Source: Elysia crispata (Eukaryota; Mollusca; Gastropoda; Plakobranchidae). From it: a stretch of 64,000 bases of DNA. Below are positions 51,401 to 63,164 of the stretch, piece after piece. The position numbers and the translations under genes were made by a program. Each line of letters begins with the position of its first letter. Within the stretch, counting starts at the first letter, position 1. The notes beneath the pieces were generated by a model. The model saw only the letters and a list, made by a program, of their open reading frames with translations, was not told where the DNA came from and searched no databases. The stretch is from positions 417,501-481,500 of the forward strand of contig JAWDGP010000881.1 in the NCBI GenBank assembly GCA_033675545.1, read 5' to 3'.

Positions 51401-54400
51401 GCTTTCTTAGCTGCTCTCACGGCTTCCTTCCATCTGTATGGTGATTTAATCTTCCCCTTTTCTCCAAAATGCACTATGGTATCAGTGAGGTTCACACCAC
51501 ATGCTCGACATCGTCGGGCAGTGGTGTGTCGTCTCACACTCGTGCGCTCGGTAACATCAAAGAGTCTGACATATTCTCGATGAGGAGCACAATTGTAGCA
51601 CATCTGCAAAGTCATTCATAGACAAAAAAATATTCAATTAACATGTATGAAATTTCAGCAAACTAAGTTTTTATCCTCATTGTATGTATGAAAAAAAAAG
51701 AAAAGAAATAAACGGTAAAAAATTTTTTTCTGTTATTTTGAAGCCCCAAAGTGTTTGTAGTTTGGGTTAGTCAAACAAATTTATTTCATGATTAATGAAA
51801 GTAGTCAGTGTCCCAGATAACTAAAGTGGTGGAGTCTATGACTGCTGGCTTAACTGAAACCTTTCAGTCTCTATAACTGTAGAATTTACAAGTATATTGC
51901 ATATAGTCACAGGCTCTAGATCTAGATAAAATAGCTGCATGCTATATATATATAGCCCTACTGCACAAATTGCAAACCTAAACAACTAGCTGCCTCAGAG
52001 GGTGCAAGAAACAAAACAATTTATGACGGAGTCTAAAAAGTCAGCAAAATACAGAAAGAAATTAATCGCTGTATTTTAATCTTGCAGCAGAATAAAAAAA
52101 AAAAAGGAAAAACTTATCATACTTTAATCTGCTTTCTATTGAAACATTTACAACTGACAGAGAAAATTAAGGCAAATTAAAGAATCCCCCCCTCCAAAAA
52201 AAAAATAAAATTAATCGAAGGATCAAGAATAATCTTCATTGGTAGACAGAAAAAAAAAGAAATAAAAACTGGTTCACCAAGAAAAAGGAATAATTTACCT
52301 CAATGTACATATTGCCATGAAGTTCAGATAACGAGTAGCGAGGAAACCCACTGCGTATATGAAGGCCATCACAATTTTGAGACACAACATGCTTTACCTG
52401 TCAGGTACAAAAAGCATTAAGCTATAAGAATTCATATGAACTATATTGTTCTTTAAAAATAACGATATCTTTGATAATCCAGTTACCAAAAAGAAACAGA
52501 ATATTTGTCCCGCAACGAGCATTTTTGAGTCTGGTAACATGATTTAAAAGAATGCACAAAAAAACTCCTCTGAACTACATGATTTCTACCACGCCAATAT
52601 ATCCTCATTGAAATTTTGTTATTTTTATCAGTTTTTTCCCATTAATATGCTTTGAAAAGTGCAGTTCTAACTAGCAACACCTTTGAATGAGGTGTTACTG
52701 GTCTGGATGAGAGACATTTACTGCCAGACCAAAAACAGGGATCTCAACTCAAAATCTCGAAAACCACTGAACTTTTTGCAAAAGCGCGCAACACATCAAA
52801 ACTAAATCGTGCCAGGGAGCAAAATATAAGAGTGTTTATACAATTACACAACACTATCAATTTCTTATATTATATGAAGGCAAAGCCCAAGGAATTCCTC
52901 AGATCCGTGGAAAATTGAGATTCCTGAAAAAAAAATATTTACAACAGTTTGAAGTTAAACAGATGAAAACCAAACCACTTTCAAGTAATTTATCTTACAA
53001 GATTTGTCCATACCTTTTTGACTCTGAACAATTTTGTGAGAGACATATGAGTGTAAGTAGGCTCTGCATCGCTCAGATCTTGAGGACTAGAGGAAAAAAA
53101 AGAATAAAAAGAAAGTTAAAATATTCAGCACTCATGATGTTTTTGGCAAGAAATCTAAATCTTCGCATTTATGATTTTCTGACAAGAAAAATAGAAATAA
53201 AAAAGATAAATTTATAATGATTTACAAATTCGTTCTGGTGGAAGCGATCAACTAAAATCATCACATTGTCTTTTACTTGAAACAGCATAATATAAAGAGA
53301 TTTTAATCCCATTATTTGATTTTAAATTATTATACTTAACACTGTCATTTTACTACTATTAATTATAGTAGTACCAAATTTTAGCTGTGGTACAGTTAGG
53401 TTGATTTTTAATGTATATAAATCATAAATGATGTTGATTGCCCATAAAAGTTTAGCTTTTTAGCACCGTTTACATATTCTTTCTTTCTTAAACCTCTTGT
53501 GTTTGTCAATCTATACCTTAACTCCTGCCCTTTTTTGAGAAGGGTCCATACACCATTTGGACCTCTATAGTCGGGGATGGATGCAGCCTGAGAAAATAAA
53601 ATAAAATCACGCTCTTAAATCAAAATCTGAGACATCACATCAAACTTTTTGACTTCATTCATGGTTTTAACATCTTCAGTTTAAGAGTGCTTTACCTCCA
53701 GAACCTAAAGATGACAGTGAATTCCTATAACTCAAACTGATAAAACAGTAGAATGTAGGGATTATGTTCAAACACAATCAATCGATTCCATGTTACACTT
53801 AAGTTGGATTTCTGATAAATTGACCAATTTTCACTGTTCTCAAGCAGTTTGACTGAAGAGATACTGCACTGTGTTGGTAAAACTATAAAGTTTCTGGACT
53901 TCTGTACATCTGAATAGAATAAATTACTTCATGTCCTCTAAGTCTTTCTGTCTTTGATGGGATGCTGGATTAAGTTAAAATTCTACACTGCATCTCAAAA
54001 AATGCACATCCATATAGTAAACTCTCTAAAATTCTAATTTCTGACATTATCGTCTGAAAAAGTAAAGAATCGCTGCTTGTATCAAGGCACCAAGACACTT
54101 CATCCAATTTCTTTCCATTAACAATTTGTTTCACATGTTTGTTGACACAAACTTAAAGGACAAAACAAGTGAAAGCTCACAGTGCTTATCCCTGCTCCAG
54201 TGTAGACGACGACATGTTCTGACAACTTGATGAGATCTGCTAGTCTCTCACATTTTTCTGAAAGGATGGCTGGTTCGTCTTCAATCTAAAAAGAGTTAAT
54301 ATTACAAAATGAGTAATAAAACTGCAAATTAATTTCTTTCACTCAGCTACGCAAAAATGAGCCCGTACTGTCTCTCTTTCAAACAGGAAATATATTAAGC

Positions 54401-57400
54401 TAAATTTACCTTATGAAATTGACAGGTAAAGCTCCAAATTGAAAAGGAAAAAAAAAGCTTTTTCTGGAGATTTGGTCAATGATAATTGAGTATCTCTCAA
54501 CCAAAACTGTATATATATAAAAAAGAGACAATTACCTCCAATTGTCTATCTTTATTTTCTTTCAACCGTTTGGCGTTTCTCTGAGAAGTCTTCACAATCT
54601 CTGGGTTTTTCTTGACAAGGGCTTGATCCGCACAAGAACGCTCATGTTCAGGTTTACGCAGCACTTCAGACACCTTTGATAAAAGGAGTAAAAAAATCAG
54701 ACAAATAACTAATAAGTGGATAAAACTTAAAAATTTTGTTTAAGAATATGCATGTATAGCTCTTGCACTATGAAAGATAGTGCTTAGTATTTTGAGGAAT
54801 CTCTGTCAAATTCTTACAAAAAACATTGATTAACTATGCAAACCTGTCTCTAATTAAATAAAGCATTGAATTTCACAAAAAATTTGCCAATCATAGAATA
54901 AAGATAAATAAAAAAGAATATAATATTACTTTAAAAAAAAACAAGAATATAATATTCATTAAAAAAAGTTAACAATACAGATTAAAAATAAACAATATAA
55001 AGCTAGTTGACAAGACACGATAAATACAATTTTCTAAAATAAAATGATACCAATTGTCTACAGGTATCAGTTTTTGATTTTTTTTTTGTCTATTTCTGCA
55101 CTTGTTACAGCAATTGAGTAAGTTTGGCAAAATTGAATGACAAGCTGGAGTGGGGACATGTTGAATAAAATAGAAATGAGATAAAGATCATGAATTTAAG
55201 CAAAAACTTATTAGAAATACAGACGCAAAATGTTTAATTGCATGGAATATTGATATGAGATGGCACAGCTGGGGCAGTGAACTGTATAAATATTAACATG
55301 GGTAAGGTGCACCAGAAGCTATCAAATTTCGTTCATCTAAAACTATTTTTTTTTTCTTATGAAGCACAATGGCTAAGATTAGAAGCTTACTTCTATATCA
55401 AATTGTTATTAATTGTTATTGCTATTAGAGGATTACCCTAAAAATGCCATTATCATGTCTCCATGAGGGCTCAAAAGTTCACTATAAACTAACAAAAAAA
55501 ATTAAACAAAACAAAAAACACTCACAATGATAAACTTACAAAAAAAAGAAGAAAGAATCTAATGAAAATACTTTGAAGAAAAGGAAAAATGTGTAAATTG
55601 ATGGATTAATCGCTAGACATTTCTCGAGACTAAAATTGAACACTTTGTGATAAAGGGTTTTTAGGAGCTCTGCCTTTAAGTGTGAGGCTAAATTTATCTG
55701 AAATGTTGGTACATAATGCATCCCTTCAGGGTATTTAACACTCATAGAATTTGGGCAGCAGGGCGAATGCTGACCTGTTTCAATTGGAATACTTCAATTC
55801 TAGAGACTGTTGCCAATCTAAATTCTAACACCTTTTTAGAAAAAAAACATTTAGGCCAATGGTAAATACTGCATGTTACGCTGCAAGGAACATGGGATGG
55901 TAGACAGAGTGTGTTATGCTTGTATGAACATGAGGTGGTACACGCAGTGTGTTACGTTTCAGGATCACATGGTAGAATTTACAGCGTTACTCTACCAAAG
56001 ACACTAAATTTAAACTCTTTGGTAGTAGACAGCATGCTACACTATGGGAAGCCTGGGTCCTCAGACACAGTGGGGTTCACTGTGAGAAATGTAGACTGCC
56101 ACAAGGCTCCTAAATTCCCACTGATGCTCCCCATCTTCCCTTGAATTTTTGCGGTCTGCCAACCATCAGGTCAGTAGAAAAAGACTTTTGATTGCAAATT
56201 ACACTCCATCAAATGTAATACAAATAATTTGCCTCCTTTCTGTCTTCCTTCACTTTTCTATTTTATATCCTCTCACTCTCCGTTTTCTTTCAATCCTTTG
56301 ACCGTTTCTTCTTGTACTTCCCATCCTGTCATTTGACCCTTATGAACTGACGACACCTTGAACGATGATACTGGCAGGCCTTATTTCTGAGGTTTCGGAG
56401 ACGAAGCTTATGGGCCTTTAGTTATACTATGAGGTGATATTTTTAGACTGACATATTTTTATTAACTCCTACCTAGCGATACATAGCATCTATAATCACT
56501 TTTTGCAAATTATCCCAAATATGCCATCCCTCTCACAGAGCTACCGAAGCTCTAATGCTACTGAGTACCAATCAAGCACGCTCTTAGCGCACTGTTGTGT
56601 GTGTACGCTCACACTTGTGATCTGAGACAGTTTTAGTCTGGGAAGATTAATGCACCCAGGTGATACAAACAACATATGGCAATTTGCACTCGGCACAAGA
56701 GAAAACATATGCTAGTTACATTATGACTCATGATCAGCGGTACGTAAGACTCCTGCAAAACCTCACTATTTACAGGAACTAGTATATATCAGTTGGCGCC
56801 ACGGTGGTTATCTCACAACACTTTCTTATATGCCAATCACCTTATCTTAGCAAAAGTTCATGTGAGGATTTTATGGTTGCAATTAAAGGATTCTGTCTTA
56901 CTCTTGGCAACTTAGTGTCTTCCAGTGTACAATAAAGCTATATTTTCAGCCTTTAGAGACAAAGTTTCAGAAAATTTGTTTCAGGTTTTTCTATAGGCCT
57001 AATTGTTGTAACCTTTGTTCAGTTGCGGAAAATAATGTTGTTCATTTAAAAAAAATCTGCATTTCTTTTCGTTTAAAATTACTAACATCATCCATGAAGC
57101 GATATAATTCTCAAAAGGTAGCCTGCTGAAAAAATATTGGCGGACCTCAAATCGCTTTTGGTCACAACATCTTCTTTCACTTTTAGCCAGTTCTTCAATG
57201 TGACAGGATGGCGTTGATTGGAATAAAAGTACACCGTCAGGGCATGTCTAGACCCAACACGGGTAAAATTGTAGATATCAGCCCACCCCATGTCGGGCTT
57301 CACAATTAAATGTTTTCCGACAAAATCAAAACTTGTAGTTTAATGGGATATTGCAGTAACACAAAAATGCTCATATCTTAGTTAAAAGTATTTATTTGCA

Positions 57401-58083
57401 ACAAATAAAACCTTCATACTTGTGTTCAGCATATCAAATTCAATAATAAAAATACATGTTTAAAGCTTAGGGTGAGTTGGGCCGATATCTGCAATAATAC
57501 CCCAACACGTGACATTAACATGCCCCACTCTTTGGAACATAACCAGATGTTAAAGAGATGACAATTGCACATATATTAGACAGATCTAATGTTTGTAGTT
57601 TAAGAAAACAAATTCCGATAGTTATAATGACACTGATTTCAAGAGCACTTTGAGGAAGCTGTACCTTCTCGACAGTTGCATGCGCACACTTCGAAACATT
57701 TAATTATAGTTATAACATTTCTCTTGCCTATGATTGGTTTCTAATTACTTTTATTCTAAAATAAGGAACATGTTATAAATGCTTAATTCAGGTTTAATCT
57801 GCATCTAGATTCTATATAAAGTTAGATCTAGATCTGTAGAATGTGGATTTTTACTTGATACTCCAATTCTATATCTCTAGAGATCTAGCTGTAGACATGG
57901 CCAGTTACAGCGCATATTCTGTTTAATATTAACCAACTTCATAAATTTGGTCTTCACCAAACACCTTACCTTTCGAACTTTTTCTCTCAATTCTGTTTTT
58001 GCATTCCTGAGTTTTATATATGAGTTTTGTGACACTTTCCTAACTGACCTCCGCAGGAAATCAGTTCTGTTGACGTCCGCCAT
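45407..58083 (-). CDS. SIRT7: NAD-dependent protein deacetylase sirtuin-7, complete, ten exons, with a greatly enlarged C-terminal region
   Basis: SIRT7 is a nucleolar/chromatin NAD-dependent deacylase that promotes Pol I transcription and deacetylates H3K18. Exons in order: 58083-57970, 54673-54536, 54285-54181, 53587-53517, 53086-53014, 52397-52299, 51603-51367, 50692-50572, 49903-49837, 47768-45407. All phases fit and give 1128 residues against 400 in human. Residues 1-84 are the basic N-terminal helix region. The catalytic core has [11 protein letters not shown] (113-119), [24 protein letters not shown] (174-180), catalytic His194 in [10 protein letters not shown], zinc cysteines 202/205 and 232/235, [18 protein letters not shown] and [11 protein letters not shown]. 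The last exon begins with [15 protein letters not shown] and ends [16 protein letters not shown], both matching the human tail. Between these lie about 730 Ser/Thr/Pro-rich residues absent from human SIRT7. The start is the ATG whose frame joins exon 2; upstream in-frame codons exist but lack similarity. Confidence 0.93.
48300..49790 (+). mobile_element. RTE/BovB-like LINE reverse-transcriptase remnant in SIRT7 intron 9
   Basis: Broken + strand frames spell a LINE reverse transcriptase in order: [85 protein letters not shown] (the Y-A-D-D catalytic box is altered to Y-A-Y-D), [12 protein letters not shown] and [17 protein letters not shown]. It is inserted antisense to SIRT7 between exons 9 and 10. 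Many stops and indels show it is long dead. It is the same family as 42667-43040. Confidence 0.85.
55855..56160. other. Unrecognised segment in SIRT7 intron 1
   Basis: A stretch less AT-rich than the rest of the intron with an internal near-repeat: ctgcaaggaacatgggatgg followed by gtagacagagtgtgttatgc, then tgtatgaacatgaggtggta followed by cacgcagtgtgttacg. The 77-codon + frame at 55911-56144 shows no family I recognise. Confidence 0.35.
57261..57502. mobile_element. MITE (copy 2) with 6-bp target duplication, in SIRT7 intron 1
   Basis: The left end gggtaaaattgtagatatca and the right end tgggccgatatctgcaataa then taccc are inverted repeats. They are flanked exactly by caacac at 57255-57260 and 57503-57508. 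It is 242 bp, in the same family as 1690-1909, with a shared interior (ttcagcatatcaaattcaat, taaagcttagggtgagttgg). No coding frame. Confidence 0.9.
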
Positions 58084-59500
58084 TGTTGTTTGTACATTGT
58101 TATGCCAGATTTTTTGGTATAGACATGGAATTCTTCGTTTCATTGCCCGATATACATTTAGAAGACCATGAATGCACACGTACAGTTAGAAAGGGTAGGA
58201 CAGGTTCATTGCGTACGGGCATGGAAAAGATTAGCTAGATCCTAATTGTTTATTTGTTTGTGCTTTTTCTTTTTTTTAATTTAGATATCTATTTATATCG
58301 ATCTGTCAAAACTTTTTTTCAAATATCAGCGGATCACCTTAATCTCAGCGATGGCGGCTGTGTTATTGTCCTTTCATATGGTCTTGAGCTTCACAAGTGT
58401 TTCTGTAAACTGAACTGTTGTGGGGAGCAAGTCACTTTTAGATAGGTGCACCTAATCATTTATGATGGGTCTATGATATTTCAAACAATAAACACATTCA
58501 AACTTCTCAGCTCTGATTTTGATGTCTTTGATCATACCAAAGATGTTCCTTCTTATTCTGGTTTTCTCTGCGCTGTCTTGTATGCCATTGGCTGTTGAAG
58601 CCCTCTTGAGAGTCAAAGACTAAGAAAAGTATGATGTAACTGCTGATTCTTAACAATCTGAGACTATAATAAGGGTCTTGCAGTATGTATTCTGTACCGC
58701 TTCAACTGCTTTAATTAACTAATGAGTTTGGTTCATGACACAAACCACCCGTTAAGAGCAACGGGGCAGCATTGTCATAAGTCGGTAGTACTTTTTATTA
58801 CATTAAAGACAATTTTCTCTTGATTAATGGATGAATGACAACATATAAATTATATAAACCATTAAATTTAGGTATAGTTTCTCCTGGAAATGATATATGA
58901 TAAAGTAAAACGGAGACCATCAGATGTGTCTTATACCCATTTAAGAAATTTCCTAATCTCCCAGTGAAGCAAATTGCAATAAAATTGTAGTCACAAAGAT
59001 TTTGAAACTTAATAATCAAGTCGCCACTGACACAAGGTCTTAGGTAAAACACTCTCTAAAATGCTTTTTATAATTTCATGTCACAGACATTTTCTTTGAG
59101 TTGAAGGCATCTTCCGCACAGCATCCTAATACTGAATTTGTGGTGTTGTGCTAAATTCTGGCCGGAAATCTTTTTCCTCTTCCAAGATGAACTGCTCGGC
59201 TCTCGGCTACAGTGTGACTTTGCTTAAGGAAAATCTTGGGGTTGATAATGTGATTGTGCTAGTGAATTAAAAAAGAATTTACATGGTAACCTTGACTGGG
59301 TTCATATAACAGAAGATTCACCTCTCTGCCAAATCGGACTGCAAACACAACGGAGAGAAATGACGAGTAAAAATAGCTTCTCTCTTCATGTCCGTGCCAG
59401 TTCTGCTGGCGTCTGCTGCTCACTTCCCCCTTTTTGAGACGTTCACTTTTACGTATATATTAAAGGAAATCAGGGCTGGATTTGCCCCTCCCCAAAACAA
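58084..59500. other. Divergent intergenic region between SIRT7 and P4HA, part 1
   Basis: This holds the SIRT7 promoter side; no TATA box is evident near its start. Frames at 58254-58445 and 58798-59052 have no recognisable similarity. Confidence 0.5.
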
Positions 59501-59515
59501 TAATAATCATAATCA

Positions 59516-59628
<113 letters not shown>

Positions 59629-60643
59629 ATAAAAAGAAGAGAAAAAGGTCCATGACAATAAAGGCACGTCTTCTTCTTCTTCTTCTTCATAAAATAATGA
59701 CTTTGAACACTTTAAAAACTACTGCCAAAATTCACAAGTGCACAGACTTTGCACCACTGTTTAAAAAAAAATGGAATTAAAAAAAAAATTTTTTTTTTTT
59801 TGAGGGGGGGGGGAGGGGGCAGCATAGTCCCAGAACTTCCACGAGAAACATGCCTGCTTTACAGCACGCGCTCGTGGCTTCACCACTTCGATGATTGAAC
59901 CCTAAAACAATGAAAGAAATCGAGTAGGCCTAATTTGCGAATTTTCGCATAATATGCATAAAACGCAGCGCCTTGCGCGAATTCTTAGCCGCGCAATTAT
60001 TTAAAGCTACATGAAAATGAATATTCAAAAAAAAAAAAAAAATCTGTAAATAGATTTGGATGTTACACAAGTCTATTCCTATTCTAAGCACACACCCTTC
60101 AGAGTTCTTTGGTCTCCATTCCTGGAAATTATCGTTAATAGTTTCAACATGAAAAAAAAAAAAGAGGGGGAAAGGGGGAGGAGGGGGGGTTCTGTAATCA
60201 TTGACTTCCTATGGCGCTTTTCTTCTATACTCTGGACACCAATCTTTAAACATCTTTAAAATAATTATACCTATTTTCCTAAGTGTTATTCCATTATAGA
60301 CCTAGATATTGATTCAGTTACTTATGCTTAACGTTGGTAAGATATTCACAAGCTGGTAATACATTTCTTTTGTTTTTAGTTTCTTCATGTCATTCTTATG
60401 GACTTTTATAGCAGAGTTCTATTTTGAATAAAATTTGCGCAAGAGATTTCCTGTCATCAAAGTACGATTTTAAGCTATAAATAAACGGATATTATTGTTT
60501 CTAAAATGTTTCCACACACGCAAGATAAGTAACTGAGTTAAAATTTGATTCATTAATTTAATTTAGTTCATTTCATTTTAAAGCTGTGTTGTGAAGTGAG
60601 CCGGAATATTCATGATTCCTTGAATGCACTTTGCTTTTTGCGT

Positions 60644-60645
<2 letters not shown>

Positions 60646-60711
<66 letters not shown>

Positions 60712-60806
60712 GAAAAAGAAGAAGAAGGAGAAGAAGAAGAAGAAGAAGAAGAAGAAGAAAAAAGAAAGAAAGAAGAAAAGGGAGGAGCAGGAGGAGGATG
60801 GGGGGA
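60646..60806. repeat. (AAT)22 followed by a GAA/GGA polypurine tract
   Basis: About 66 bp of AAT units run directly into about 95 bp of almost pure purine (gaagaagaag changing to gggaggagcaggagg). The poly-Asn/Lys and poly-Ile/Arg frames are artefacts. Confidence 0.97.
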
Positions 60807-61339
60807 AGGGGCGGAGGGTGCTGTGTGGGTGTCGATGGTTGAAGTAGTAAGTAGGCCTATCTATTCTTTCTGGATTAACTAGCATCATTGGGGCCATCGC
60901 GATGATCGCCCTCGATAAGTTTGCATTGCCTGTCTGCAAAACGGTCCAGAGACTTCGCCTGCGCTAGCTATAGCCCAAGCACTCACTCAGTTGCTCATTC
61001 ACGAGAACGCTACGGCGAAGCAGAGAGATAGATACTGGGCGAAGTAGGTTACACACAGAGCTCAGTCAGAAAGTCCATCACAGAGAGGTGCTGGGACAGG
61101 AGCATCACTCACGTAGGCAAAGTATTGTGCCAACTGGCACCACTTGAATCCAGTTTCAAGAACTTTCTCAGCAAGTTCAGATCTCCCAGACTAGATCTAG
61201 ATCTATCTAATCAAGGTTACATATCACGCTAGCCAGCAGATCTAAGTTTGTTTTAGAACTTTTCTATTGATTGCAACCTTCGCCCCAGCGGAAAGTAAAC
61301 TGTCCCGGACTTTTATTGTTTTAACCAATTTTAGGGATC

Positions 61340-61366
61340 AATTAAACCTTCCATTCATTGAAAAAA
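61340..61366 (+). promoter_or_regulatory. Possible end of a P4HA 5' non-coding exon (splice donor at 61367)
   Basis: ttgaaaaaa|gtaagttg is the strongest + strand donor consensus between the trinucleotide arrays and the first P4HA coding exon, whose acceptor lies at 62968-62969. This donor could therefore end a leader exon. Inference from motif and position only. Confidence 0.3.
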
Positions 61367-61369
61367 GTA

Positions 61370-62960
61370 AGTTGTTATTAGACCTCAAAATGTAGATCTA
61401 GACTAATTAGATCTAGAAGACGATATTAAAAGAATGCCAATTATAGGAGATTAGCTTACAACACGCCTTTGATAATAGACTTAAAGCTAGATTCTGTGAT
61501 CGCAGACGTTATTGTGTTTAGTTCGTGAATTTGCATACATGTGAGAAGCCATATCACGAACTAGAATCTAGATCTAGATCTAGAAATCTAGACCCTTCTG
61601 GATATTCATTTGATGAAATTTTAGATTTCTAGTGCTAATTAATTTAATTAGATCCAGGCATCTAATCTAGATCCAGTTAGCAATACCGTGTATGCCCAGA
61701 TGGCACTGTAAGTGTAAATAATGATTTTGAGTTTTTACTAGTCTAGAGTCTACCTTTTTTTAGTTATCTATATCTCTGAAGATCAGATCCATCATTCTTA
61801 TGTTCATATCACCACGAATTGACATTAAATAGACAGAAAGATATAGTTACAGTGTTTAAATTTTTCTTTATATTCCTATATCTATATAGATAATTATATT
61901 TCAATTCACTTGAACTTTTAGTTACTAAGTTAGGGATAGGCCTATATTCATTTTATGATACCCATGCTCACTTAACTTATCAAGATTTAAATGTGAAAAC
62001 TTAATCTTGAAGAAATGGGGAGAAATGATTCAAACATGGATCATCTTTTTTAGTTAAAAAAAATTATATTAAGCTGTAAAAAAAATTTCTATCGTATTCC
62101 CATATTATAATATTAATATTATAAATCGATGTTTATGTGAAACTTTATTAAAATTCAATTACAGGTTGACATGAATTGCCTTGGAAAATGAATTCTAAAC
62201 TCTGTTATCTTTATTGTTTTCAAAGCAATTAATAATTCAAAAATTAAATTTTTTGATGGAATGCTTTAAAAATGTGATTCACCTTTAGGAGCAATGCAAC
62301 GAGTCTACAGACATAATTGATATAAATTTTACCTTTTATTGTTTGAAAAGTTAAATTTGTAAAATATGAAATTTTTAATTTTATTACAAAATTAAAAATG
62401 TCTTGTGCTACCTCAAAGTCTGTTATTTCTAGAGACTTCATTAACCTTAAATAACACAATTTAAGAGTTCACTTTCTTAGCATTGGAGCAATTTTTGGGA
62501 AATACACGTATTATAAAGCAATTACTGAGTGAATTTGATAAAAAAAAAAAATCAAGGTTCCATATATAAGGTCAACTGTGACTCTTGAAATGGATGTTAC
62601 TTCAATTAAGTTTTTTTATTTTGTATGTTGGTGGCTCCTGAACAAGAGCTGTAAAATAAATGATCAATTGAGTTTGCTAAAAAAATATCACATTGACCAA
62701 TTTTTCTACCTCGGGCAAAACTTTTTAAATTGTGTGTACTTTAATTTGAAGCTGTAAACATTTGAAACAATGATTGAAAAGAAAAACAGAGAATGAAGAT
62801 GTCAGCAATTTTTTCTTATTGCAAAGATAGAAAGATTACTTTATTATATCGTAATTAAAAGGCTCATATACCTACATAAACTTCCACTTATTGGATGAAA
62901 ATTTGTAGAGTTCTGAAGTTGATCATTACAAACATATTGTAAACCATAGAATAATTTTTT
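61370..62960. other. Probable P4HA leader intron
   Basis: Very AT-rich, with several tagatctaga-type strings (about 61390, 61565-61585, 61660). No gene is seen; the frame at 62244-62459 (-) is unsupported. Confidence 0.45.
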
Positions 62961-62988
62961 TTTTTTCAGATAGCCTGAAATCTACAGA

Positions 62989-63164
62989 ATGTGGGTTCCT
63001 GCTACTCTATCGTTACTGGTGGTTCTTGTATTCGAGTCCAGCAAAGGAGAATTGTTCACATCAAACGCTCACCTTCAAACAGCTCTCTACGCTGAGAGGG
63101 ATATAGCTGGTCTACTGCAAACTTACGTGGAGCAAGAGGAACTGAGACTTCAGAAAATAAGACA
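62989..63164 (+). CDS. P4HA: Prolyl 4-hydroxylase subunit alpha, first coding exon (5' partial gene)
   Basis: P4HA hydroxylates proline in collagen-type sequences in the endoplasmic reticulum, as an alpha2-beta2 complex with protein disulphide isomerase. The exon follows a poly-T/cag acceptor (starts 62970) and has its ATG at 62989. It encodes a signal peptide (MWVPATLSLLVVLVFESSKG, about 20 residues), then ELFTSNAHLQTALYAERDIA and GLLQTYVEQEELRLQKIRQ. This is the start of the N-terminal dimerisation domain, as in human FFTSIGQMTDLIHTEKDLV...LKDYIKAEEDKLEQIK. The donor is at 63165, phase 2. No further exon is evident before the right edge, so the peptide-binding and dioxygenase domains lie outside. 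Which P4HA paralogue it is cannot be told. Confidence 0.8.

Noticed and set aside
51790-51900. tRNA-like segment in SIRT7 intron 6
   Set aside because: Only loose resemblance to A-box sequence; no B box and no cloverleaf could be drawn.
53360-53395. tactactattaattatagtagta as a regulatory hairpin
   Set aside because: A short AT-rich imperfect palindrome in an intron is expected by chance in DNA of this composition.
60596-60939. Poly-Asn/Lys, poly-Ile/Arg and poly-Leu/Phe proteins
   Set aside because: All three frames read the same AAT/GAA simple repeat.
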